A DNA stretch of 12,620 bases from Acidobacteriota bacterium (GTDB taxonomy: Bacteria; Acidobacteriota; UBA6911; RPQK01), in contig RPQK01000132.1 of assembly GCA_003819755.1 (NCBI GenBank), forward strand, positions 1 to 12,620, written 5' to 3'. The notes under the pieces are model-generated. The model was not told the DNA's origin and searched no databases. It saw nothing but the letters and a program-made list of their open reading frames with translations. The translations under genes and the position numbers were made by a program. The stretch's first letter is position 1. Every line of letters starts with the position of its first letter. Below, one piece after another: positions 1 through 6,271 of this stretch.

Positions 1-1
1 C

Positions 2-64
2 GAGATCCTGAAGCAACTCGGCATTCGGCCGGGCAGCTCGGACCTGCTCACGGAAGCGCGGTAG
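2..64 (+). CDS. C-terminal fragment of an unidentified protein
   Basis: An open frame enters from the left edge and ends at a TAG at 62-64. It gives the last 20 residues of a protein, EILKQLGIRPGSSDLLTEAR. The fragment is too short to assign a family. The reading is plausible because the palindrome at 103-250 follows it closely and the next gene points towards it, as expected where two transcripts meet. It could also be a chance open frame, since only 21 codons are visible and no start can be examined. Confidence 0.4.
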   Translation, partial: EILKQLGIRPGSSDLLTEAR

Positions 65-102
65 GGGAGGCTGGCAATCACCGCACGGGTCTTCCGCAGT
101 CT

Positions 103-250
103 ACAGAGCCGCGCACGGCCCAGAGCGAAGCGAGCAGAGTAAGCGGACCATCAGCTCAGCGGCGGTTTGAGTGACTCGCCGCTGAGTTGGGTGGTCCGCT
201 TTGTTCGCTTCGCGGCGAGCCGCTTCGCTCTACGTCGTGCGCGGCTCTGT
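103..250. repeat. Long stepped inverted repeat between convergent genes
   Basis: Four paired blocks nest around a 12-base loop (165-176): 155-164 with 177-186 (CTCAGCGGCG), 142-150 with 192-200 (AGCGGACCA), 123-132 with 221-230 (GAGCGAAGCG), and 103-117 with 236-250 (ACAGAGCCGCGCACG). The right arm has about a dozen extra bases near 203-220, including a second CGCTTCGC copy that could pair with 126-136 instead. The element fills the gap between a plus-strand stop at 64 and a minus-strand stop at 272. A role as a bidirectional transcription end is therefore possible, but there is no T-run of a classical intrinsic terminator. It may instead be a dispersed palindromic repeat of the REP or MITE kind. 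Confidence 0.75.
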
Positions 251-271
251 CACTGCCCTGATTGGCCGGTT

Positions 272-1180
272 TTACGACTGTTCGAGCATCCGCAGCGCCT
301 TCATCGACTCCTCGGCCATCTTTTGCGGGCCCGGAGCAAAATCGAAAACCTCAACCGAGACCCATCCGTCATACCCCAGTTCCTTAAGAGTCCGAAAACC
401 CTTGGCGAAGTCCTTAACGCCGGACCCTGCCCCGAGGTACTTGCCGTCCATTTCCTGAACATGAATATGACGAATCAGGTTGAAGTACTTGCGGATCAGA
501 ACTTCGAACGGCTCCTTTTCGTCGAGCGTATTGTGAAAGTCAAACATGGTCTGGATCGACGGATGATTGACTGCCGCAACGACTTTGGCCGCCTCACTCA
601 TCGTGTTGACGACGTCCGTCTGGGTCTTGTCCAGCGATTCGATCAGGATTCTCACCCCGCGTGACTGGGCGTGGTCGGCGACGCTGCGCAGTCCCTCGGT
701 GAAATATCCAATCGCTTGTGCGACGGGAATCCCCTGGGCGTTACGCTGCTTGGGAGATCCAAACACCATCACTGTGCCCTTCAGGTCTCCGCAGAAATCA
801 ACCAGGCTGCGGATGTAGTCCCAGGATTTCTTGCGCAGGGCCGCATCAGGCGTGGTGCAATGCAGGCCGGCCGGCGGCGCGACAAGCAGCCAGTGTAGAC
901 CGGCGCAGGCCAGGCCGTTGTCTCTCATGGCGGCCAACATGTCCCGACGAACAGCGGGCGTAAGATCTGATACGTCGTTCTTGACCAGCGAGAAGGCTGC
1001 GATTTCAACTCCCTGGTACCCGGCCTTGCTGACGAGGCGGCACTGCTCGGCCCAAGGCATTCCCTTCATGCTTTCGTTGCAGAAGGCGTATTTGAACTTT
1101 CCCGGCGCTCCTCTGACCACGCGAATTCCGGAGGCGAACGCTAGGCTTGAGACGGTAAAATCCCTGCGATTCATCTTCAT
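272..1180 (-). CDS. Sugar phosphate isomerase/epimerase-like TIM-barrel protein with Tat-type N-terminus
   Basis: The protein has 302 residues if translation starts at the ATG at 1178-1180; a second ATG two codons later (1172-1174) is equally possible. An open extension runs upstream to 1264, but it would place charged sequence before the signal-like segment, so it was not used. The N-terminus carries a twin-arginine motif (NRRDFTV, residues 4-10) and a short hydrophobic stretch, suggesting Tat export. The rest matches the xylose-isomerase-like (AP endonuclease 2) fold. The expected four metal ligands are visible: E181 in ILIES, D214 in MFDFHN, H240 in HIHVQEMDG and E277 in SVEVFDF. Relatives include hydroxypyruvate isomerase and tagatose/allulose epimerases, and the substrate cannot be told from sequence. 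No strong ribosome site is seen. The gene is divergent from the cysteine-cluster gene, with 92 bases between starts. Confidence 0.85.
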   Translation of the reverse strand: MKMNRRDFTVSSLAFASGIRVVRGAPGKFKYAFCNESMKGMPWAEQCRLVSKAGYQGVEIAAFSLVKNDVSDLTPAVRRDMLAAMRDNGLACAGLHWLLVAPPAGLHCTTPDAALRKKSWDYIRSLVDFCGDLKGTVMVFGSPKQRNAQGIPVAQAIGYFTEGLRSVADHAQSRGVRILIESLDKTQTDVVNTMSEAAKVVAAVNHPSIQTMFDFHNTLDEKEPFEVLIRKYFNLIRHIHVQEMDGKYLGAGSGVKDFAKGFRTLKELGYDGWVSVEVFDFAPGPQKMAEESMKALRMLEQS

Positions 1181-1272
1181 GGGAGTTAGTTTGCCACCAG
1201 CGGCCCGCATGAAGCTAGTCGGTTTGGCGCCTTGTGCCCGCCACGGCTCCGCGCTGATGTACACTGCTTGGT

Positions 1273-1983
1273 ATGCGCCTGGTGAAGCTCGATAACGCTC
1301 TGCTCCGGGAAGTTGATGAGCGGCTGAAGTCCGCCAGCCGGAAAGCGGGAGACAGACTGGCGTGCAAGCCGGGATGCACGAGTTGTTGCATAGGGGTCTT
1401 CACGATCAACCAGTTGGACGCCGCCAGGCTCGGCCGCGGACTCAGGGAAATGAAAGCGAGCGACCCGGCCAGGGCCCAGGCGGTGCGCCGGCGCGCAGAA
1501 GAGGTGGTGAGGATTGTCAAGCCCGACTTTCCGGGCGATGCCGAGACCGGCCTGCTTGAGGATGAGGATGGTATCGATGGCTTCACGAGCGCCTTCTCAG
1601 ATGTCGCTTGCCCTGCCCTCGACCCCACTACCGGGCTGTGCGACTTGTATGACAGCCGCCCGATGAGCTGTCGGACATACGGTTTGCCGATCCTGCATGA
1701 AATGGAGAAGCTGCCTCCTTGCTCGCTGTGTTTCCAAGGCTCGTCTCTCGAGGAAATTGAGAATTGCCGTGTCGAACCTGATCCGGACGGACTGGAAAAT
1801 GCTATCCTGTGCGAATTGCTGGAGGACGGGGCAAGGGCCTGTCAGGACTTTCCTATGGAGCGCTCCGTGGCAGGCGGGGGGCCGGACGGGCTGGGCCCCG
1901 AGACGATTGTGGCATATGCGTTGGTAGCAGGCGAGAGACAAGCGAGCGATGACAGAACTGACGAGTCCCGAGCAGCTCGATGA
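1273..1983 (+). CDS. YkgJ-family cysteine cluster protein (putative Zn/Fe-binding)
   Basis: The protein has 236 residues. It shows the family hallmarks: an N-terminal cluster with C31, C35, C38 and C39 (CKPGCTSCC), then C113 (ACPALD), C123 in GLCDLYDSRP and C133 in MSCRTYG. Further cysteines at 150, 153 and 165 make ten in all. Members of this family (UPF0153/YkgJ) are thought to chelate zinc or iron, and their biochemical role is mostly unknown. The start at 1273 is chosen because it gives a normal-length lead into the first cluster. No good Shine-Dalgarno sequence precedes it, so the message may be leaderless or weakly translated. It is the first gene of a three-gene run. Its end overlaps the YtxJ-like gene by 35 bases in another frame, implying coupled translation and possibly a shared redox or metal theme. 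Confidence 0.85.
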   Translation: MRLVKLDNALLREVDERLKSASRKAGDRLACKPGCTSCCIGVFTINQLDAARLGRGLREMKASDPARAQAVRRRAEEVVRIVKPDFPGDAETGLLEDEDGIDGFTSAFSDVACPALDPTTGLCDLYDSRPMSCRTYGLPILHEMEKLPPCSLCFQGSSLEEIENCRVEPDPDGLENAILCELLEDGARACQDFPMERSVAGGGPDGLGPETIVAYALVAGERQASDDRTDESRAAR

Positions 1984-2269
1984 AGTGTTCCAACTCGATC
2001 TGGTGGTCATTTTCAAGCATAGCGGGAGGTGCCCGATCAGCCGCGGAGCGCGGTCGGAAGTCGAAAGGTTCATCCAGGAGATGCCGGACATCCCCGTCTA
2101 TCTTGTGGATGTTATTCACAACCCGGCTGTGTCCCGTAGCGTAGCGGAAAGAACCGGGATCAGGCACGAGTCGCCTCAGACGATCGTTCTTCGCTCGGGG
2201 AGTGTCATTTGGCATGCTTCCCACTACGACGTGACGAAAGCCGCCATCCGCGAAAACCTCGCCGCGTGA
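1949..2269 (+). CDS. ytxJ: YtxJ-like monothiol thioredoxin-fold protein (bacillithiol-associated)
   Basis: This is a 106-residue protein of the YtxJ/DUF2847 family. The segment VVIFKHSGRCPIS (residues 19-31) holds the single active-site cysteine C28, where thioredoxins would have CxxC. The cis-proline of the fold is probably P76 in ESPQTIVL. YtxJ is regarded as a bacilliredoxin-like protein, because it co-occurs with bacillithiol biosynthesis genes and has a monothiol active site. A role in removing bacillithiol from oxidised proteins is inferred from the family, and no bacillithiol biosynthesis gene is visible here. The ATG at 1949 lies inside the end of the upstream cysteine-cluster gene and follows a purine-rich stretch (GGCGAGAG) at a wide spacing. 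The length is typical of the family. Confidence 0.88.
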   Translation: MTELTSPEQLDEVFQLDLVVIFKHSGRCPISRGARSEVERFIQEMPDIPVYLVDVIHNPAVSRSVAERTGIRHESPQTIVLRSGSVIWHASHYDVTKAAIRENLAA

Positions 2270-2310
2270 GCCTCGGAACTCGTGAACTTCTATCACCTTG
2301 CCGGAACCCG

Positions 2311-2892
2311 ATGAAACGAGTATGCGTCTTCTGTGGATCGAGCCTGGGCGCTAACGAGGTGTACGGTCGCGCCGCCCGGGAACTTGGGGGGGCGCTGGTC
2401 AGCAGGGGGATTGACCTGGTTTATGGTGGCGGGAGAATAGGTCTGATGGGTATTTTGGCGGACAGCGTCCTCACCAAAGGCGGGCAGGCCTTTGGTGTAA
2501 TCCCAGCGAGTCTGGCCACGAAAGAGCTGGCTCATTCGGGCTTAACCAGGCTGGACATCGTGACGAGCATGCACGAGCGAAAGGCGGGTATGGCGCGCCT
2601 GGCTGACGCCTTTGTCGGCTTGCCTGGCGGTCTCGGCACGTTCGAGGAGCTGTTCGAGGTCATCACTTGGGCGCAGCTTGGACTTCACCGCAAGCCTGTG
2701 GGATTGCTGAATGCGGCGCGCTATTTCGATCCGCTGGTGTTCATGGTTGACAGGGCGATCGAAGAAGGATTTGTCCACCCGGAACACCGTCGTTTGATAG
2801 TTGTGGAGGAAGATCCGAACGAACTGCTGGAGAGACTGGAACATCACCGCCTGCCGAGTTTACCGAAGACCATTCGGACGGCGGAATCGTAG
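2311..2892 (+). CDS. LOG-family phosphoribohydrolase (cytokinin riboside 5'-monophosphate type)
   Basis: The protein has 193 residues and belongs to the LOG family (TIGR00730). It begins MKRVCVFCGSS, the usual family start, so the ATG at 2311 was preferred to an open extension reaching back to 2209. Other signatures are VYGGGRIGLMG (37-47), SMHERKAGM (86-94) and the nucleotide-binding, catalytic loop PGGLGTFEE (105-113). Family members hydrolyse the N-glycosidic bond of nucleoside 5'-monophosphates to release the base and ribose 5-phosphate. In plants and some bacteria this activates cytokinins, while in most bacteria the natural substrate is unsettled. The gene follows ytxJ by 41 bases and is probably the last gene of that run. 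The large CAAGGACCT hairpin begins seven bases after its stop codon. Confidence 0.92.
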   Translation: MKRVCVFCGSSLGANEVYGRAARELGGALVSRGIDLVYGGGRIGLMGILADSVLTKGGQAFGVIPASLATKELAHSGLTRLDIVTSMHERKAGMARLADAFVGLPGGLGTFEELFEVITWAQLGLHRKPVGLLNAARYFDPLVFMVDRAIEEGFVHPEHRRLIVVEEDPNELLERLEHHRLPSLPKTIRTAES

Positions 2893-2898
2893 GTGCGA

Positions 2899-3012
2899 TG
2901 GCCGGAGGACCGGACCTCAAAGACCTCAAGGACCTCAAGGACCTCAAGGACGAGCACTCAATGGTCTCATCCTTGAGGCCCTTGAGGTCCTTGAGGTCCT
3001 GTCCTCCGGCCA
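2899..3012. repeat. CAAGGACCT-type hairpin, copy 1 (between LOG-family gene and tex)
   Basis: The left arm 2899-2940 and right arm 2971-3012 pair in 39 of 42 positions around a 30-base loop. The outer part is TGGCCGGAGGAC. The inner part is a run of the 9-base unit GACCTCAAG, about four copies on the left and three in inverted form on the right. The left run extends past the stem into the loop. The hairpin starts just after the LOG-family stop codon and ends about 50 bases before the tex promoter candidate. It may end transcription or protect the 3' end of the upstream message, but no T-run follows it. Its arms read as LKDLKD-like or LRSLRS-like peptides in several frames, which is a by-product of the repeat. 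Confidence 0.9.
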
Positions 3013-3061
3013 GTAGATCCGCCGGGCCGTCGGCCGGCAACTCGAAAGGCGCGAAAGGGCA

Positions 3062-3091
3062 TTGGCTCTATCTCTCGCGTTGGCATATAGT
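3062..3091 (+). promoter_or_regulatory. Candidate sigma-70-type promoter for tex
   Basis: TTGGCT (3062-3067) and TATAGT (3086-3091) are separated by 18 bases and match the -35 and -10 consensus reasonably well. This AT-richer patch stands out in the GC-rich gap between the hairpin and tex. Transcription would begin near 3098. A good ribosome site, GAGGAAGG (3115-3122), then precedes the tex ATG at 3126. The call is by motif only. Confidence 0.4.
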
Positions 3092-3125
3092 GTAATTTTC
3101 AGGGACCAGGGATTGAGGAAGGTAT

Positions 3126-5654
3126 ATGGAAAGGGTTTTTCGAAGAATCGCTGAAGAAATCGGCGCACGGGTCCAACAGGTCGAAGCGGCAGTCGCTCTT
3201 CTGGACGACGGGGCGACAGTGCCTTTCATTGCCCGGTACAGGAAAGAGGCGACCGGGGCCTTGGACGACACGAAGCTGCGCACTCTGCAGGAGCGTTTGC
3301 GGTACTTGCGGGAGTTGGAGGAGCGCCGTGCGGTGATTCTGCGGACTATAGGCGAGCAGGGGAAGCTGACGCCCGAGCTGGAAGCTGCCGTGCAGGCGGC
3401 AGAGACCAAGGTCAAGCTCGAGGATCTGTATCTGCCTTACAAGCCGAAACGCAAGAGCAAAGCCCAGGCGGCGCGCCAGGCGGGCCTCGAACCGTTGGCT
3501 CTGGCCCTGCTGGGCGACCCCAACCTCTCCCCCGAGGAACAGGCCGCGGCCTATGTGAACGAAGAGAAGGGGGTCCCTGACGTTGCGGCCGCGCTCGAAG
3601 GCGCCCGCCAAATCCTCATGGAGCAGTTTGCGGAGGTTCCTGAACTGATTGGGGCTGCTCGGGAATACGTTTGGGGAAACGGGGTGCTCCAATCGCGCGT
3701 GGCGGAGGGCAAGGAAGAGCAGGGAGTTAAGTACGCCGATTACTTTAACGTCGATCAGCCGATGAAGAATATTCCCTCGCACCGCGCTCTGGCTCTGTTC
3801 CGAGGGCGGCGTGAAGGTTTTCTCAAGCTGGCTTTGACGATTCCAGAGCTGAAGGCGGAGGAAAACGCGGGTTACGCCAACGAGGGCGAGAAGCGAATCG
3901 CCGAGCACTTCGGTGTAAAGCACGAAGGAAGACCGGCCGACGACTGGCTGAGAGACTCGGTGAAGATGGCCTGGCACGCGAAGATGTTTGCGCGGCTCCA
4001 GTCGGAGCTCGAGATGCGATTGCGCGAAATGGCCGAGGAGGAAGCGATCAAAGTCTTCGGTCGCAACCTCGAGGATCTCCTCCTTGCCGCTCCTGCCGGG
4101 CCGCGTGTGACCATGGGCCTGGATCCCGGTTATCGGACCGGAGTCAAAGTCGCGATCGTGGATTTGACCGGAAAGCTGGTCATGACGGCCACGATTTACC
4201 CGCACCAGCCGAAGAACCAGTGGGAGCAGTCAATCGAAACTCTGGCTGAGCTTTGCCGGACCTTCAAAGTCGACCTCGTTAGCGTCGGCAACGGCACAGC
4301 GTCGAGGGAGACCGACAGGCTGATTTCGGAATTAATTGCTAAGTATCCCGATCTGAATGTGGCCAAGGTTTTGGTTTCGGAGGCCGGCGCCTCGGTGTAT
4401 TCAGCATCAGAAGTCGCCGCACAGGAGTTTCCGAACCTCGATGTTTCGCTCCGCGGTGCCGTCTCCATCGCCCGCAGGCTCCAGGACCCGCTCGCCGAGT
4501 TGGTGAAGATTGAGCCGAAATCGATCGGCGTCGGTCAGTATCAGCACGACGTCAGTCAGGCCCATCTTTCCCGGGTTCTCGACGCGGTGGTGGAGGATTG
4601 CGTGAACGCGGTGGGCGTGGACGCGAATACGGCGTCCATCCCGCTACTCGCCAGAGTATCAGGCCTCAACAAAGGTCTCGCCGAAAGTATCGTTGCCTTT
4701 AGAAACGAAAACGGCCAGTTCATCAACCGCGAGCAGTTCCGACAGATCTCCCGCTTCGGCGACAAGACCTTCGAACAGGCGGCCGGGTTCTTACGTATCC
4801 GGGCAGGCGAGAATCCGCTCGATCAATCGGCGGTTCACCCGGAGGCATATCCTGTCGTCCAGAGAATAGTCGAAAAGACGGGGCGCCCCGTCGAACAGCT
4901 GGTGGGAGACAGCACCTTCCTCCGACAACTGACACCGGCTGATTTCGTCGATACGCAGTTTGGGGAACCGACAGTGCGCGACATCCTCGCCGAGCTGGAG
5001 AAGCCCGGCCGCGATCCGCGCCCCGAGTTCAGGACCGCGACCTTCAAGGAAGGCGTCAACGAGGTTTCGGACCTGCAGGTCGAGATGGTGCTCGAGGGCG
5101 TCGTCACGAACGTCACGAATTTCGGCGCTTTTGTCGATGTCGGCGTCCATCAGGATGGGCTTGTCCACGTCTCCCAGCTCTCTCACAAGTTCGTTAGAGA
5201 CCCGCATAGCATTGTGAAGGCCGGGGATATCGTTAAGGTAAAGGTGCTGGAGGTCGACGAGAAGCGCAAGCGGATTTCTCTGACCATGCGGACGGAGCCG
5301 CCGCCGCCACGGCCGAAGCCCAGACCGAGACCGAGACCGAAAGAGGCTCAGGCCCCGCCTCAGGCAGACGGCGATCGGGCCCAGCGGCCGCCTCGACGTG
5401 AACGGCCGGCCGATCAGCCGGCGGCCGGACCGCGTCCAGAACAGCGACCCAGGCAGCAGGAGCGTCGACCGGAACAGGCGACCAGGGGTGCGGAGAGGCC
5501 CACCGAGAGAAGGCCGGAACGGCGACCCGAGAGGAAGCCGGACAAGAAACCGGACCGGAAGCCCGAGGAGAAGGAGCGCATGCCGCAAACGGCGATGGCA
5601 GCCGCTTTCGCCAAGGTCGGGCTGTTTGGCCACGGGCGGAAATCGGAAGAGTAG
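3126..5654 (+). CDS. tex: Tex-family transcription accessory / S1 RNA-binding protein
   Basis: The protein has 842 residues and begins with the classic Tex N-terminus, including VPFIARYRKEATG near residue 35. The central YqgF/RNase H-like domain carries GLDPGYRTG around D333. A helix-hairpin-helix region lies near 505-540 (SGLNKG, NGQFINREQF). An S1 RNA-binding domain runs from about 655 to 722 (GVVTNVTNFGAFVDVG, DGLVHVSQLS). Tex binds nucleic acid and associates with transcription; it is a cytoplasmic protein whose exact role varies between species. Residues 724-842 form an added tail rich in Arg, Pro, Glu and Lys, with PRPRPRPKE and repeated ERRPERKPDKKP-like units, before a short MAAAFAK-type ending. 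Typical Tex proteins have roughly 770-790 residues, so this is longer. The gene stands alone between two related hairpins, with its own promoter candidate and a strong ribosome site. Confidence 0.96.
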   Translation: MERVFRRIAEEIGARVQQVEAAVALLDDGATVPFIARYRKEATGALDDTKLRTLQERLRYLRELEERRAVILRTIGEQGKLTPELEAAVQAAETKVKLEDLYLPYKPKRKSKAQAARQAGLEPLALALLGDPNLSPEEQAAAYVNEEKGVPDVAAALEGARQILMEQFAEVPELIGAAREYVWGNGVLQSRVAEGKEEQGVKYADYFNVDQPMKNIPSHRALALFRGRREGFLKLALTIPELKAEENAGYANEGEKRIAEHFGVKHEGRPADDWLRDSVKMAWHAKMFARLQSELEMRLREMAEEEAIKVFGRNLEDLLLAAPAGPRVTMGLDPGYRTGVKVAIVDLTGKLVMTATIYPHQPKNQWEQSIETLAELCRTFKVDLVSVGNGTASRETDRLISELIAKYPDLNVAKVLVSEAGASVYSASEVAAQEFPNLDVSLRGAVSIARRLQDPLAELVKIEPKSIGVGQYQHDVSQAHLSRVLDAVVEDCVNAVGVDANTASIPLLARVSGLNKGLAESIVAFRNENGQFINREQFRQISRFGDKTFEQAAGFLRIRAGENPLDQSAVHPEAYPVVQRIVEKTGRPVEQLVGDSTFLRQLTPADFVDTQFGEPTVRDILAELEKPGRDPRPEFRTATFKEGVNEVSDLQVEMVLEGVVTNVTNFGAFVDVGVHQDGLVHVSQLSHKFVRDPHSIVKAGDIVKVKVLEVDEKRKRISLTMRTEPPPPRPKPRPRPRPKEAQAPPQADGDRAQRPPRRERPADQPAAGPRPEQRPRQQERRPEQATRGAERPTERRPERRPERKPDKKPDRKPEEKERMPQTAMAAAFAKVGLFGHGRKSEE

Positions 5655-5695
5655 CCTGCAGGAGAGATCGAAAAGTCAGGGTCTACGAGTTTTCG

Positions 5696-5790
5696 CTGTC
5701 GAAAGGACCCCAAGGACCTCAAGGACCTCAAGGACCAGATCGGCGTCAACGTCCTTGAGGCCTTTGAGGTCCTTGGGGTCCTTTCGACAG
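5696..5790. repeat. CAAGGACCT-type hairpin, copy 2 (between tex and the mutase genes)
   Basis: The arms 5696-5735 and 5751-5790 pair in 38 of 40 positions around a 15-base loop. The outer part is CTGTCGAAAGGACCCC, and the inner part is the CAAGGACCT tandem run also found in the copy before tex. Weaker symmetry continues outward: GGAGAGATCGA at 5661-5671 faces TCGATCTTCC at 5801-5810, so the whole element may span about 150 bases. It follows the tex stop codon by 41 bases and ends 49 bases before the cobalamin-subunit start. It leaves no room for a cobalamin riboswitch upstream of the mutase genes. Its function is unknown; transcript ending, 3'-end protection or a mobile palindromic repeat are all possible. 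Confidence 0.9.
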
Positions 5791-5839
5791 TGACCTGCTA
5801 TCGATCTTCCTGAACCCCTTGTGCGAAGGTAAGCATCAC

Positions 5840-6271
5840 ATGTCGAAAGGTCGGATACTCATCGCGAAGCCCGGGCTGGACGGCCATGACCGGGGGGCGA
5901 AATACGTTGCCCATCTTTTGCGCGACGCCGGCTATGAAGTGATCTACACCGGGATACGGAAGACTCCCGACCAGATCGTTTCGGCGGCCATTCAGGAAGA
6001 TGTGCAGCTCATCGGGTTGAGCTTGCTTTCCGGAGCGCACAACGTCTTGTTTGAACGAGTCCTTACCCTGCTCTCCGAAAAGGGTGCGGACGACATCCTG
6101 GTATTCGGCGGGGGAACCATACCCGCCAAGGACATTCCCCGGCTTCGGTCCATGGGGGTCCGAGCCATTTTTACCCCCGGCACCCCCGCTGAATCGATCC
6201 TGCAGACCGTTTCCCGCCTGCTCTCGAAGCCGCCATCCGGTGATCGAGGCCAGGAAGCCATCACAACATGA
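5840..6271 (+). CDS. mcmA2: Methylmalonyl-CoA mutase, cobalamin-binding subunit
   Basis: This 143-residue protein is a stand-alone B12-binding domain of the mutase C-terminal type. The lower-ligand histidine motif DxHxxG is DGHDRG (residues 14-19, H16). It is followed by the SLLSGAH loop (61-67) and the GGGTIP loop (90-95) that cradle the nucleotide tail of adenosylcobalamin. It would pair with the catalytic subunit encoded next to form a split mutase, as in archaea and several bacterial phyla. The ATG at 5840 gives the canonical start MSKGRILIAKPGLDGHD and is preceded by GAAGG at 5825-5829. A TTG at 5819 is possible but less likely. Its stop overlaps the next start in an ATGA junction, so the two subunits are probably translated in equal amounts. 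The order is B12 subunit first, catalytic subunit second. Confidence 0.93.
   Translation: MSKGRILIAKPGLDGHDRGAKYVAHLLRDAGYEVIYTGIRKTPDQIVSAAIQEDVQLIGLSLLSGAHNVLFERVLTLLSEKGADDILVFGGGTIPAKDIPRLRSMGVRAIFTPGTPAESILQTVSRLLSKPPSGDRGQEAITT

Noticed and set aside
2741..3168. Several small open frames with LKDLKD or LRSLRS peptides on both strands
   Set aside because: They are readings of the CAAGGACCT hairpin in different frames. They have no conserved domain and no separate ribosome site, and they overlap the real genes.
3099..4205. 368-codon open frame on the minus strand
   Set aside because: It is antisense to the N-terminal half of tex, which is unmistakable. The product is Arg-, His- and Leu-rich without motifs, as expected of a shadow.
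2893..5839. CRISPR array
   Set aside because: The CAAGGACCT units are 9 bases long with no spacers and are arranged as inverted pairs, not direct repeats separated by unique spacers. No cas gene is present.
5655..5839. Cobalamin riboswitch before the B12-dependent mutase
   Set aside because: The 185-base gap is mostly occupied by the symmetrical hairpin. I see no B12-box-like sequence and too little space for the usual 200-base structure.
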